Source of the DNA: Candidatus Aenigmatarchaeota archaeon
GTDB taxonomy: Archaea > Aenigmatarchaeota > Aenigmatarchaeia > QMZS01
Direction of reading: 5' to 3'
Assembly: GCA_003663295.1 (NCBI GenBank)
Contig: QMZS01000008.1
Span: 1 to 22,306, forward strand
DNA length: 22,306 nucleotides
Every line of letters begins with the position of its first letter. Position 1 is the first letter of the stretch. The notes beneath the pieces were generated by a model, which saw nothing but the letters and a program-made list of their open reading frames with translations, was not told where the DNA came from and did no database searches. A program made the position numbers and the translations under genes. This document shows positions 1-7,865 of this stretch, piece by piece.

Positions 1-640
1 AAATATTATGTTTTTTATATTCGAGGGTTGATTCCAACACCGGTTTCAAAGAAGCCAAACACAAATTTGAATAAAGTCTTTCCGGACCTTTTATATCAAT
101 ATTTATTGCATCAAGATAGGGAGCTAATTTTTTGATTGGATTTTTGTTTATATACCCGTCTGAAACCCATATATTTTTTAAGCCCTCTTTTTTTGCGAGC
201 TTCATGATATCAAGAGCATATTCATAGAAAATGGTTGGCTCGGTGTAAGTATAAGCTATTGTTTTTACCTTGTGTTCTTTTGCGAGCTCAATAACTTTCT
301 CAGGCGGAACAAAATCACCTAAAATTTCTCCCTGTGAAATCTTATAGTTCTGACAGAAAGCGCAGGAAAGATTACACCCGCAGGTCGCAATTGAAAGAGC
401 CCTGGTTCCGGGCAGGAAATGAAATAAAGGTTTCTTTTCAATTGGATCAATTGACAAAGCGCAGGGTTTTGAATAAACCAGAGAATATAATTTACCTTTC
501 AGGTTTTTCCTTGCCCTGCAGAACCCGGTTAAATTCTCGGTTATGTAACACTTTCTTGGACAGAGCAGGCATCTTACTTTTTTGTCCGACAGTTTTTCAT
601 AGAATAAAGCTTCTTTTGGTTTTGGGGTGGTTGGTTCCAT
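1..640 (-). CDS. amrS: AmmeMemoRadiSam-type radical SAM enzyme, N-terminal part (runs off the left edge)
   Basis: About 213 codons are visible; the C-terminus lies outside the window. The protein starts MEPTTPKPKEALFYEKL. An N-terminal cysteine cluster of the form CxxCPxxC...GxC (Cys24, 27, 31, 41) precedes the radical SAM signature CxxxCxxC at Cys89, Cys93 and Cys96 (context CNLSCAFCQNYK). These three cysteines bind the 4Fe-4S cluster that cleaves S-adenosylmethionine. The TYTEPTIFYEY stretch further on is typical of the COG1180 (PflA-like) group, and the extra N-terminal cysteines point to the AmmeMemoRadiSam subgroup. The substrate of this family is poorly known. The usual AMMECR1 and Memo partners are not visible here. 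The start is the only in-frame ATG just before the conserved part. Radical SAM identity is secure; the subgroup is likely. Confidence 0.85.
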   Translation of the reverse strand, partial: MEPTTPKPKEALFYEKLSDKKVRCLLCPRKCYITENLTGFCRARKNLKGKLYSLVYSKPCALSIDPIEKKPLFHFLPGTRALSIATCGCNLSCAFCQNYKISQGEILGDFVPPEKVIELAKEHKVKTIAYTYTEPTIFYEYALDIMKLAKKEGLKNIWVSDGYINKNPIKKLAPYLDAINIDIKGPERLYSNLCLASLKPVLESTLEYKKHNI

Positions 641-664
641 AAATTAGAGTATGGCTTAATTAAA

Positions 665-1177
665 CTATTTCTTTTTTGAATTTAGTTTTTTGTGATAAGA
701 AAAATAAATTATGATCACGAAAAGTATTGCTGTTAAAAGAGGTACTATATAAGAGATTATTTCTTTTAATGAATAATAATCTAAAGAAATAATCCCATCT
801 AAAGAATGAATGGGGTAATTCCAGGTTACCAAATAACGTGAATCTTCCTTAACAAGTTTTAAATTTTCAGATTTGTTTATTGGTTCAAAGTGGGGGACGA
901 AATATTCGCCACTTGATATGGTTCCGCCAGAAGATTCATATCGCCAGGAAATCTTATCATGAGTTTCATTATATTTACTTTCCTTAGAAGAACATTTTAA
1001 AATAATTTGATTCCCGGTATCTTTTAAATTACAAGGGTGTTTTTCGATTACTTCAGAATTCTTATCTAAATAATTGTCTATCTGATTTTGAATTCTGACT
1101 GCTTCATAAACGTGACCTGCGATTAAAACAAGACCAACCAGCAGTAAAAATAACACAAATTTATATTTTGTTTGCAT
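665..1177 (-). CDS. Hypothetical two-pass membrane protein
   Basis: 170 residues. A hydrophobic segment lies at about residues 7-24 and a second at about 140-160, followed by a lysine-rich tail (SYHKKLNSKKK). The soluble loop of about 115 residues between them carries two cysteines and is probably on the outside, so both termini would be cytoplasmic. No family was recognised. It is divergent from the next gene, with only about 33 nt between the two proposed starts, so the two genes share an AT-rich promoter region. The hydrophobicity pattern and coding continuity make it likely to be real. Confidence 0.6.
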   Translation of the reverse strand: MQTKYKFVLFLLLVGLVLIAGHVYEAVRIQNQIDNYLDKNSEVIEKHPCNLKDTGNQIILKCSSKESKYNETHDKISWRYESSGGTISSGEYFVPHFEPINKSENLKLVKEDSRYLVTWNYPIHSLDGIISLDYYSLKEIISYIVPLLTAILFVIIIYFSYHKKLNSKKK

Positions 1178-1180
1178 AAT

Positions 1181-1187
1181 TATATAT
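1181..1187 (+). promoter_or_regulatory. TATA-like box that favours the ATG at 1211
   Basis: The box TATATAT lies 24-30 nt upstream of the ATG at 1211. This is the spacing expected for a leaderless archaeal transcript starting at or near that ATG. The longer reading frame from 1172 would place the box inside the coding region and overlap the divergent gene's start, so 1211 is preferred. Confidence 0.45.
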
Positions 1188-1210
1188 TTTTGATTTATTT
1201 TATATTATTT

Positions 1211-2050
1211 ATGGACACAAAACAAATTAAAGAATTTTTCAAACCAACAAAAATTAAAATAAGGATTACTCTGTTTCTTACAATCATGTTTTTGTTGTGG
1301 ATTCATTTCACATTATATTTTATCTCTCCTGGAAGGTGCGATACCTATATTTCCACTTTTCTGCATGAAAGTATTTTTTATTTACTCGGATTATTCTTAA
1401 AAAGCATACCTTTATTTTTTAACTCATTAAATGAGGGTATAATTATTTTGGCAATTGAAATGATTTTTGGTTTCTTTCTCTTCTTAATTTTGTTATATTC
1501 ATTCAGTTGCCTGTTTGATTTCCTTTACAATTCTTTCGGAAAATCAAAACATAATAAAATTCTGAGATTTATTTTGATAATAATTACTTTGGCGATTATT
1601 GCTTTTCCAATTTCTATAGAGAACTGCAGATTGGATACTTCAACTGAAGATTTTTATGAGAAATGCGAGGATTATTGCGGAGATGCAACTTCTTTGGAGT
1701 ATTGCAATTATTATTTTGAAGGGCCTTATTGGAGATCTGACTGGAATGATAATGGAATTAAAAATGAATTGATTGAAATTGGAGGTGATATGAAATATAA
1801 TGTTTGCGAAGATAGAATTTATTGTTTCCATATTGCGCCCTGTAAACAATTTGGAGAAAATCCAATAGAAAATTGCGCAAAAGTATTATGCGAAGCAGGG
1901 TATACAAAATATGAAAATATATCTCTTGCCTCGCGATATGTGCTTAATGAATATAATATTAAACCCGGAAATTGCAGTTTACCAGATAACAATTGGCATT
2001 CTCTTTACTTCCCAAAAAATGTTTGCGAGAAGTATATTAATATTGATTAA
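1211..2050 (+). CDS. Hypothetical membrane protein with cysteine-rich external domain
   Basis: 279 residues from the ATG at 1211 (MDTKQIKEFFKPTKIK). Three hydrophobic segments occupy roughly the first 130 residues. The C-terminal ~135 residues carry about 11 cysteines in pairs and short spacings such as CEDYCGD and CEDRIYC, with no further membrane segment. That composition suggests a disulphide-stabilised domain outside the cell. No family was recognised. The first 13 codons of the longer frame (from 1172) overlap the divergent gene and were left out. Confidence 0.6.
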   Translation: MDTKQIKEFFKPTKIKIRITLFLTIMFLLWIHFTLYFISPGRCDTYISTFLHESIFYLLGLFLKSIPLFFNSLNEGIIILAIEMIFGFFLFLILLYSFSCLFDFLYNSFGKSKHNKILRFILIIITLAIIAFPISIENCRLDTSTEDFYEKCEDYCGDATSLEYCNYYFEGPYWRSDWNDNGIKNELIEIGGDMKYNVCEDRIYCFHIAPCKQFGENPIENCAKVLCEAGYTKYENISLASRYVLNEYNIKPGNCSLPDNNWHSLYFPKNVCEKYINID

Positions 2051-2105
2051 ACAAATTTTGATAGTGGAAATTGTCTTTTATTTTATTGTAAAAAAATCTG
2101 AAAAA

Positions 2106-2858
2106 TTATTCCTCAATTCTTGGAGCAAGGATGAACCCAAGTTTGACTTTATCCTTAATCATATACTCGAGGTGAACCGGGTAATCCTTGTTAAATTCAA
2201 GTTTGACTTTATCGGTAAGTTTGCCTGCTTTCAACATCTTAGTAAGGTATTCAATTGAATATCTTGCAACAGTATCTTCTTTGCAGGTTAAAGAATACAA
2301 CTGAGGGTTGTCTGCCTCAATTTTTATCTGCGTGAAACTTGAATCTCCTTCCGCTTTCAAAACCAAAGATTCTTTTGAAATCATTATTGCAATCCCATCA
2401 GAAATCAATGCGCAATTTTCAAGACCTTCTTTCAGCACAGAAGGGTCAAGTTCAATCGAGTTTTCAAAATTAAATCTACTTATATCCTGCATTTCCTGTT
2501 TTGCAACAGAAATAATAGGCATTGCAAATTTTCTTGTTGTGCTTCCATCAAGAGTTAATTCAAACCTATCCTCATTTTCATCAACAGCCAAAGTCAATTT
2601 ATCCTCTGGTTTTGATTTCTTTATAAACTGAAGTATTTTTAAGATATTCAGACCAATCTCAAGTTCCTTGTCGCAGGTATAACTTTCAAATGCTGTTGGC
2701 AGGATTAAAAAATCCACAACAGCTATAACAGCCCTGTCAGGGCATATTAAAGAAATTCCGTCTTTCTTTATATTAAATATGCCTTCATCAACAATTTCCG
2801 CAATTGCGTTAAAACTTTCTTTTATCAGACCTACATCCTCCAAAACCGCTTTAAACAT
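2106..2858 (-). CDS. pcn: DNA polymerase sliding clamp PCNA
   Basis: 250 residues, the standard length for archaeal PCNA. It begins MFKAVLEDVGLIKESFNAIAEIVDEG, and has the typical DGISLICPDRAVIAVVDF stretch of the first clamp domain, the interdomain region near the middle, and the C-terminal LAPRIEE. PCNA trimers encircle DNA and tether DNA polymerase, FEN-1, ligase and other replication and repair factors. A single PCNA gene is visible, so a homotrimer is likely. The start is preceded by AT-rich sequence without a Shine-Dalgarno motif. The DnaG primase gene lies about 3.5 kb away on the same strand but is not contiguous. Confidence 0.95.
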   Translation of the reverse strand: MFKAVLEDVGLIKESFNAIAEIVDEGIFNIKKDGISLICPDRAVIAVVDFLILPTAFESYTCDKELEIGLNILKILQFIKKSKPEDKLTLAVDENEDRFELTLDGSTTRKFAMPIISVAKQEMQDISRFNFENSIELDPSVLKEGLENCALISDGIAIMISKESLVLKAEGDSSFTQIKIEADNPQLYSLTCKEDTVARYSIEYLTKMLKAGKLTDKVKLEFNKDYPVHLEYMIKDKVKLGFILAPRIEE

Positions 2859-2962
2859 AATATTAAATAAAGATTAATATTAGTATTTCCTGATTTTTAC
2901 AGAAAGAAGGATTATTTAATAGATTTGGTTATAAAATGGATATTTATGCAATAAAATAAATT

Positions 2963-4060
2963 TTAATCAACAAATTTCCCATTGACCATCACAGGTTTTC
3001 CATCAACCTCAAGCAATGACTTGTTTCTCATTTCCTTAAAAAAATCCCAGTGGATTGTTGCATCGCTCTTCCCCCCAAAACCAATATTATTGCCAATAGC
3101 AAGGTGAATGGTGCCCATCACTTTTTCATCAACTATGGTAAGACCTCCTGTTGGTCTCGCTCTTGGGTTTGTTCCAATTCCAAGTTCCGCTATATTTAGC
3201 TTGTTCCCGGAAGCATTACTTATAATATCTTCGAAAGCTTCCTTCCCTTTATCAATCTGATATTCAACAACTTTCCCATTCTTAAATTTAAACCACACTC
3301 CCTCCACCTGCTTTCCATAATGCCAAAGAGTTGGAAGGTCAAAATAAATCTCGCCATTTGCGGAATTTTCAACTGGCGCGAAAAACAATTCCCCATCAGG
3401 CAAGTTGAAGAAACCTCCTTTTTCCTTTTCCCACAAACCGCAGGAATTTAAAGCCGGTCTGCCTTTCACCGACAACTTCAAATCAGTATTTTTCCCTGTT
3501 ATTCTGATTTTATCCGCATTCTTGAAATGTTTTGAAAGTTTTTTGTTGAACTTGTATAATTCATTGTAATCAACATCCAAGGTATTCCAAAAAATCCTGT
3601 TTAGTTTATTAAAATTTATCCCCAATGCCTTTGCTTCTTCCTCCGTGGGAAAACCCATTAATACAGATTTTATTGTTTTCTTAAGGATTCTTTTTTCAAC
3701 AAAATCGCGCAGGGGTTTCACGGTTTTTCTTCTTATCTCCAATTTGTTCTGAGGCAATTGCCTGTCAAGGAAAGGATTTGACTCATCTATATGTATTTCC
3801 ACATCTGAATTTCTTGAGATGATTTTTGAAAGTTCTGGAATATTTCTGAGGAATTTGGAATTAATATTTTTATAAGTTTTCAATATATGTTCGGAACTTC
3901 CATACATTATTGCAGGCTGCGCCCCTATCATTGAACTTTCATAAGCGAGCATTTCAGCAAATTTTAATGACTTTGGTCCCGCAGAGATTACAACCATCTC
4001 TTTTTCCTTAACACTAAGATTTTCATTAATTATTCTTTTTGCTATTTTTTGCAAGTCCAT
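2963..4060 (-). CDS. M29-family metal-dependent aminopeptidase
   Basis: 365 residues from the ATG at 4060 (MDLQKIAKRIINENLSVKEKEMVVI); an ATG six codons earlier (4078) is possible but lacks conservation cues. M29 hallmarks are in order: NLPDGELFFAPVE (metal-ligand Glu), IAELGIGTNP (Glu), KVMGTIHLAIGNN (Glu just upstream, then His) and the C-terminal TIHWDF (His and Asp). These residues bind the two metal ions of thermophilic AmpS/PepT-type aminopeptidases, which release N-terminal residues from peptides in the cytoplasm. Length and motif order match the family. It lies downstream of a decayed transposon and probably forms a single-gene transcript. Confidence 0.92.
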   Translation of the reverse strand: MDLQKIAKRIINENLSVKEKEMVVISAGPKSLKFAEMLAYESSMIGAQPAIMYGSSEHILKTYKNINSKFLRNIPELSKIISRNSDVEIHIDESNPFLDRQLPQNKLEIRRKTVKPLRDFVEKRILKKTIKSVLMGFPTEEEAKALGINFNKLNRIFWNTLDVDYNELYKFNKKLSKHFKNADKIRITGKNTDLKLSVKGRPALNSCGLWEKEKGGFFNLPDGELFFAPVENSANGEIYFDLPTLWHYGKQVEGVWFKFKNGKVVEYQIDKGKEAFEDIISNASGNKLNIAELGIGTNPRARPTGGLTIVDEKVMGTIHLAIGNNIGFGGKSDATIHWDFFKEMRNKSLLEVDGKPVMVNGKFVD

Positions 4061-4216
4061 AATTACTTTAGAAAACAAATAAACCTCTAAATTAAGTTAA
4101 AAACCAAATCATCTGTTAAATTTTACAATTAAACATTTTATATAATCTAATTACTTTATAGTTCTGACAAAAAACAATCTTACTGAAAATAGCTCCATAG
4201 AAGTCCTCTATAATCG

Positions 4217-4230
4217 CTCGCTTTAGCGAG
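4217..4230. repeat. Perfect 6-bp inverted repeat beside the transposase remnant
   Basis: CTCGCT-TT-AGCGAG forms a perfect hairpin 14 nt beyond the stop codon of the transposase remnant. It could be a transcription terminator or a terminal structure of the lost insertion sequence. The flanking 4061-4216 contains nothing else that can be recognised. Confidence 0.5.
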
Positions 4231-4243
4231 TAATTAATATCTA

Positions 4244-4417
4244 TCATAACAAAAAAACGCAAATTGCTATTTCAATATTATAAACACTTATTTTCAATTC
4301 TGTCTCCTTAAATTGCGTGAACCATTTTCGGCTTCTTAATCTATCACCCAATTTCCTTTTAATCTGGGAATTGGCTGATTCAATCACAGATCTTTTTGAA
4401 TATCCGAAGTCATCCAT
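4244..4417 (-). pseudogene. Transposase C-terminal remnant (IS5/IS4-like DDE family)
   Basis: A 57-codon open stretch on the minus strand reads MDDFGYSKRSVIESANSQIK, then a RLRSRKW-type motif, then a KISVYNIE ending and a stop. Arg-Lys-Arg-x-x-Ile-Glu followed by an Ile-Lys/Arg-rich helix is the pattern around the last catalytic Glu of DDE transposases of the IS5/IS4 type. Only the C-terminus is present; the N-terminal two thirds and the opposite end are missing. The open stretch runs into a tandem repeat whose second copy has an in-frame stop, so no functional protein is made. Family assignment beyond 'DDE transposase' is tentative. Confidence 0.65.
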
Positions 4418-4501
4418 AATTTCCTTTTAATCTAGGAATTAGCTGATTCAATCACAGATCTTTTTGAATATCCGAAGTCATCCATAATTTCCTTTTAATC
4501 T
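4350..4501. repeat. 68-bp direct tandem repeat (2.2 copies) inside the transposase remnant
   Basis: Copy 1 is 4350-4417, copy 2 is 4418-4485, and a 16-bp partial third copy is 4486-4501. Copies 1 and 2 differ at only two positions, both G in copy 1 and A in copy 2 on the plus strand. One change turns a CAG codon of the transposase into TAG on the minus strand. The unit length is not a multiple of three. This is a local duplication of transposase coding sequence, not a CRISPR array. Confidence 0.9.
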
Positions 4502-4513
4502 AACTCAGACACC

Positions 4514-4774
4514 ATGTTTATAAAAAAATCGGTAGATTATCTTGGAATAAATATGTCTGATATCCAAATAGGTTTGCTCGTTGAAGAACATTATAAATTT
4601 GAAAGAATTTTAATAGACCGAACAGTAGAATTACAGAAAGAGGGGGATAAAGAATATTATTTGCAACTGCAAAATATGCTGAATAACATTGAAGAGATAA
4701 AAATTGCAGATTATTTGTTTAACGAAAGTTCCTTTAAAGAACCCATCCAGATAATTAAACATAATTCAGATTAA
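4514..4774 (+). CDS. Small hypothetical protein
   Basis: Up to 86 residues, Glu- and Leu/Ile-rich and predicted helical (FERILIDRTVELQKEGDKEY and following). The ATG at 4514 begins 13 bases after the last repeat copy; an internal ATG at 4553 (MSDIQIGLLVEEHYKFE) is an equally plausible start and would avoid sequence abutting the decayed element. No domain was recognised. The gene ends 36 nt before the downstream lipoprotein start and could share its transcript. Moderate to low confidence that it is expressed. Confidence 0.4.
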   Translation: MFIKKSVDYLGINMSDIQIGLLVEEHYKFERILIDRTVELQKEGDKEYYLQLQNMLNNIEEIKIADYLFNESSFKEPIQIIKHNSD

Positions 4775-4810
4775 TGGAAAGTACTGCATTATATGAAATA
4801 AATAATTATT

Positions 4811-6361
4811 ATGAATAAAATTATTCCTTTTCTGCTTATCTGTTTAGTATGTTTATCTGGATGCACAAATCCTTTTGAGGATCAGACACCAAGACAAATA
4901 CAGCCTCTGATTATTACTTTGGCCTCTGATTTAACAACATTAAAATCAGGAGAAGAAACCTGCTTATATCTCACTTTTGACAATCTGGATGAAAAAGAAG
5001 AATATGAAATTTCCGGAAGGATAATGGATGGAGGAATTTTTATTGTATCGGATTCATTCGACGATGAAGAACTTATAGGTTTACAGAAAAAAACCCTCGA
5101 GCTGGAAATTGGAGCTCCCGAGGTTAACGCAGATATCCCCTCAAGAATAAGCGCTGAGGTGCAAGTGATAAAAATATCAAATTTTCATATTCCAATACTA
5201 TTTGCGGACAGGGAATATGAAATAGAACAAGAAATTGCGGGACAGCCAATTCAAAAACAACCAAAAACCTATTCTTTCTCAGACCGGCTTGTGAATGTAG
5301 AAATAGAATTAAATAAAAATCCTCCGATAGACACAGGAGCTGCATGGGGCACAATAAAACTTACGCCGAGAAGAAATGGGGTTTTGGATTTTGATTCTAT
5401 ATACGGCGACGACATTATGTGCGAGGAAATAAATGAATTCACAAATACCGTCTCGTGCACATTCAGTGGAGATGCAGACCAACTTGAAGAAATGAATTTT
5501 GAAATGGAAATTAAATATAAATACAGAGAAATAAAATATTTGGATTTTATGATTCTTAAAGGGGAAGGAGAATATATTCCATCAAAACCCACAACAGACA
5601 CAAGCAGAATTGGAGATGAATCTGAATTTATTTTTAATGTATCGCCTGAAATAGTGTATCCCACCACATCACAGGTAACATTAAACTTTGGATTTGAAAA
5701 TGAAAATGAGGCTCCATTAAAAATTAAGAATATTGAATATAGCTATCCAAAAGAATACCTTAATCAAATTATGATTAATACAGATTGCAAAGGAAGTTAT
5801 ATATATAAAGGCGAAACAAAGAATTGCCGCATTGGGTTGGCTATAAAAAATTATCCGGATTCGGGCACAACTGCAGAGGTTTCAGCCACAGCAACCTACA
5901 TTACAACCTTGGAACATGATTTGGCGATAGGAAATTCAAAAGGAAGCAGGAAAATATATGATAAGTGGTCTCCCATAATACTGGAATCAGAAATAACTGA
6001 TGTTTCTTATGAATACGACTATTGCACCTACTGGGTGAAAGATATGAAAGAACCCGTAATATATAAATGTCCTGGCGGAGATAAAAGTGAATGTCCTTCA
6101 GGATGCGAATGTATAGGTGAAGTTTGCAAAAGAAAAAAAAGAATTGATAATTTATTGGTGGATATATATATTAAAAATAATGGAATTGGCAGTATGACTA
6201 TTAAAGACTTAGAAATAGATGGTGGAGAGTGTAGTGAATGCGATGCAGCAGGGGCAATAAAATGTTGTAAAGTTGTAAAAGATAAAAGAGAAAAAATTCA
6301 AATAAGTATGGAATTCCAATCAAGCGTAACCCTTAAAAAGAAGATAGAATTCTCTGAATAA
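4811..6361 (+). CDS. Secreted lipoprotein, beta-rich, with a C-terminal cysteine cluster
   Basis: 516 residues. The N-terminus MNKIIPFLLICLVCLSGC is a signal peptide with lipobox LSGC, so Cys18 is the predicted lipidated residue and the protein is anchored on the outer face of the membrane. The rest is beta-strand-rich with repeated 'VTLNF.FENENEAPLKI' style segments resembling CARDB/Ig-like folds. Near residues 415-440 a cluster CPGGDKSECPSGCECIGEVC is inserted, followed by another CSECDAAGAIKCC cluster. These are probably disulphide knots. A TATA-like box (4789-4794) lies about 20 nt upstream of the ATG. No function was recognised. It resembles the lipoprotein at 16532 in architecture. Confidence 0.8.
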   Translation: MNKIIPFLLICLVCLSGCTNPFEDQTPRQIQPLIITLASDLTTLKSGEETCLYLTFDNLDEKEEYEISGRIMDGGIFIVSDSFDDEELIGLQKKTLELEIGAPEVNADIPSRISAEVQVIKISNFHIPILFADREYEIEQEIAGQPIQKQPKTYSFSDRLVNVEIELNKNPPIDTGAAWGTIKLTPRRNGVLDFDSIYGDDIMCEEINEFTNTVSCTFSGDADQLEEMNFEMEIKYKYREIKYLDFMILKGEGEYIPSKPTTDTSRIGDESEFIFNVSPEIVYPTTSQVTLNFGFENENEAPLKIKNIEYSYPKEYLNQIMINTDCKGSYIYKGETKNCRIGLAIKNYPDSGTTAEVSATATYITTLEHDLAIGNSKGSRKIYDKWSPIILESEITDVSYEYDYCTYWVKDMKEPVIYKCPGGDKSECPSGCECIGEVCKRKKRIDNLLVDIYIKNNGIGSMTIKDLEIDGGECSECDAAGAIKCCKVVKDKREKIQISMEFQSSVTLKKKIEFSE

Positions 6362-6384
6362 ATCAATTAAAAAAAATTATAAAA

Positions 6385-7521
6385 TTAAAAATCATGGATG
6401 CATAAAATTTTCATCTTTGTTTTAAATCTTTCGGAATCAAAACACACAACCGCATTTATCTTTTTCTTCTCAATCTGTTCCGCAAGTTCCTGAGTTAATT
6501 TCCCATCCATCAAAACAATAGAAACATTGTCAAGGTCAGCTGTCTTCAACACCTGTTTGATTTCACCATAGCTCATTTTGTGAACTTCATTAAGATTGCT
6601 ATCCAATAACCTGACTTCTTTTGTTCCAAGCATATTCTTTATCCTTGGTTTTACTTTTTCTTTTAAATCATGAGGTAAAGTTGTCTTGACTTTAGATTGT
6701 TGCGCTTCTTTTGATTTAACCTCATTTTTCTTTTTGATTTTCAGACACTGGTAAATCTCTTTTTTTGTTAATTCTTCAACTTCTTTTCCATCAGGGGCTC
6801 TCGCAAGGAAATCTACTTTTATTTCCTGATTTAATCTTTTTGAAATTAAATCCCCTCCGCGATCACCATCTAAGAAAATAGTTACGGATTTGTTTTTCAC
6901 AATTTCTTTTATCTGAGGTGAAGGTTTACTCCCTCCAACAGCGATTACATTTTTTATTCCATAACCTACCAAATTAACCACATCTGCTCTCCCCTCAACG
7001 ATTATAATTTCTTTGTTTGTTAAAACCTCAGGACCGCCGGTTAGACCTTTGTAAGTTTTTATTTCTTTTGTCCTAATATCCGAGGAGAGTTTATTTAAAG
7101 TTTCTTTTGTGTCTGGTATATCCTTGTATAACCTCTCAAGAATTTCCCTGCTTCTCTTTTCAATGAAATTTCTCTTGCTGCTTCTTATATCTTCTATTTC
7201 TTCTAAAGTCACTTTTGCAGTTGTATACCCAACCTTGTCAATTGTTTCAAGAGCTGCCGCCAATAAAGCGCTTTCGGAAGTTGATAGATTTGATGGAATT
7301 ATTATCTCCACCATTGTTTTTTCCTCTTTGTTTTTCTTAAAGTGAATATCTATCCTACCGATTTTACCGCTTTCCTGCAGTTCTTTCAAATCCATTTCCT
7401 GTCCTAATAATCCTTCGGTCTGGCCAAAAATTGCACCAATAATGTCGGTCCTCTCTACAAGAGATCCTGCTTCTAATGAAAGTTTTATAAGGTACTTTGC
7501 ATTTTCTGTAATTTTTCCCAT
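6385..7521 (-). CDS. dnaG: Archaeal DnaG primase-like protein
   Basis: 378 residues. The TOPRIM domain is clear: EIIIVEGRADVVNLVGYG (catalytic Glu176 of the VEGRAD motif), then IFLDGDRGGD with Asp218 and Asp220, followed by KVDFLARAPDGKEVEELT. The N-terminal ~160 residues match the archaeal DnaG-specific region, including NLSTSESALLAAALETIDKVGYT and an RSSKRNFIEKRSREIL helix. In archaea DnaG associates with the exosome and binds poly(A)-rich RNA, and it has also been shown to have primase activity. It lies upstream of nothing obvious on its strand; an 82-residue unknown and NurA precede it. A small C-terminal domain follows a lysine-rich linker. Confidence 0.93.
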   Translation of the reverse strand: MGKITENAKYLIKLSLEAGSLVERTDIIGAIFGQTEGLLGQEMDLKELQESGKIGRIDIHFKKNKEEKTMVEIIIPSNLSTSESALLAAALETIDKVGYTTAKVTLEEIEDIRSSKRNFIEKRSREILERLYKDIPDTKETLNKLSSDIRTKEIKTYKGLTGGPEVLTNKEIIIVEGRADVVNLVGYGIKNVIAVGGSKPSPQIKEIVKNKSVTIFLDGDRGGDLISKRLNQEIKVDFLARAPDGKEVEELTKKEIYQCLKIKKKNEVKSKEAQQSKVKTTLPHDLKEKVKPRIKNMLGTKEVRLLDSNLNEVHKMSYGEIKQVLKTADLDNVSIVLMDGKLTQELAEQIEKKKINAVVCFDSERFKTKMKILCIHDF

Positions 7522-7600
7522 AATTTATATAAAAAATGATAAATTCACGCGAAGGGGCTGAAATTGGTTATTACAGTGCAATAGTTTATAATCCTCACTA

Positions 7601-7849
7601 TTATTTGGGTGTGTAATATCTCAAACCATATGCTCTTTCCTCAACTATTTCCAACATACCTTTCTGTTCCAAATCAATAAGATCGTCTCTAAGGTCATTT
7701 GCGCTCAATTTGCCAAAGTTTGCAATAAATGCATATTGGGGGACACCTGGGGTTGGTCTTTCACCATACCTAGATTTAAGAATTTTTTCTAAATTTCCGA
7801 CTATGTAGTCATATATACTTTCTTCGATTTTTGGGTTAACTGAATTCAT
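7601..7849 (-). CDS. Small hypothetical protein between DnaG and NurA
   Basis: 82 residues, starting MNSVNPKIEESIYDYIVGNL. It is mostly helical with a short strand pair at the end (GMLEIVEERAYGLRYYTP), a layout compatible with a winged-helix fold. No family was recognised with certainty. It starts 16 nt from the NurA stop and is co-oriented with NurA and DnaG, so co-transcription in a repair/replication group is likely. Confidence 0.6.
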   Translation of the reverse strand: MNSVNPKIEESIYDYIVGNLEKILKSRYGERPTPGVPQYAFIANFGKLSANDLRDDLIDLEQKGMLEIVEERAYGLRYYTPK

Positions 7850-7865
7850 AATAAACCCTAACGAA

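Noticed and set aside
334..642. Plus-strand ORF over the radical SAM gene
   Set aside because: Antisense shadow: the opposite strand has the clear radical SAM motif and cysteine cluster, and this translation has no coherent domain.
1640..1849. Minus-strand ORF inside the cysteine-rich membrane protein gene
   Set aside because: Shadow of the plus-strand gene.
1911..2258. Plus-strand ORF spanning the end of the membrane protein and PCNA
   Set aside because: Out of frame with the membrane protein and antisense to the PCNA C-terminus; low-complexity translation.
4350..4501. Possible CRISPR array
   Set aside because: The 68-bp units are directly adjacent with no spacers, and they encode part of a transposase.
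5124..5667. Two minus-strand ORFs inside the lipoprotein gene
   Set aside because: Antisense to a long coding frame with signal peptide and lipobox; no independent support.
7533..7613. 26-codon plus-strand ORF between DnaG and the small unknown
   Set aside because: Overlaps the end of the minus-strand gene and shows no recognisable motif or promoter.
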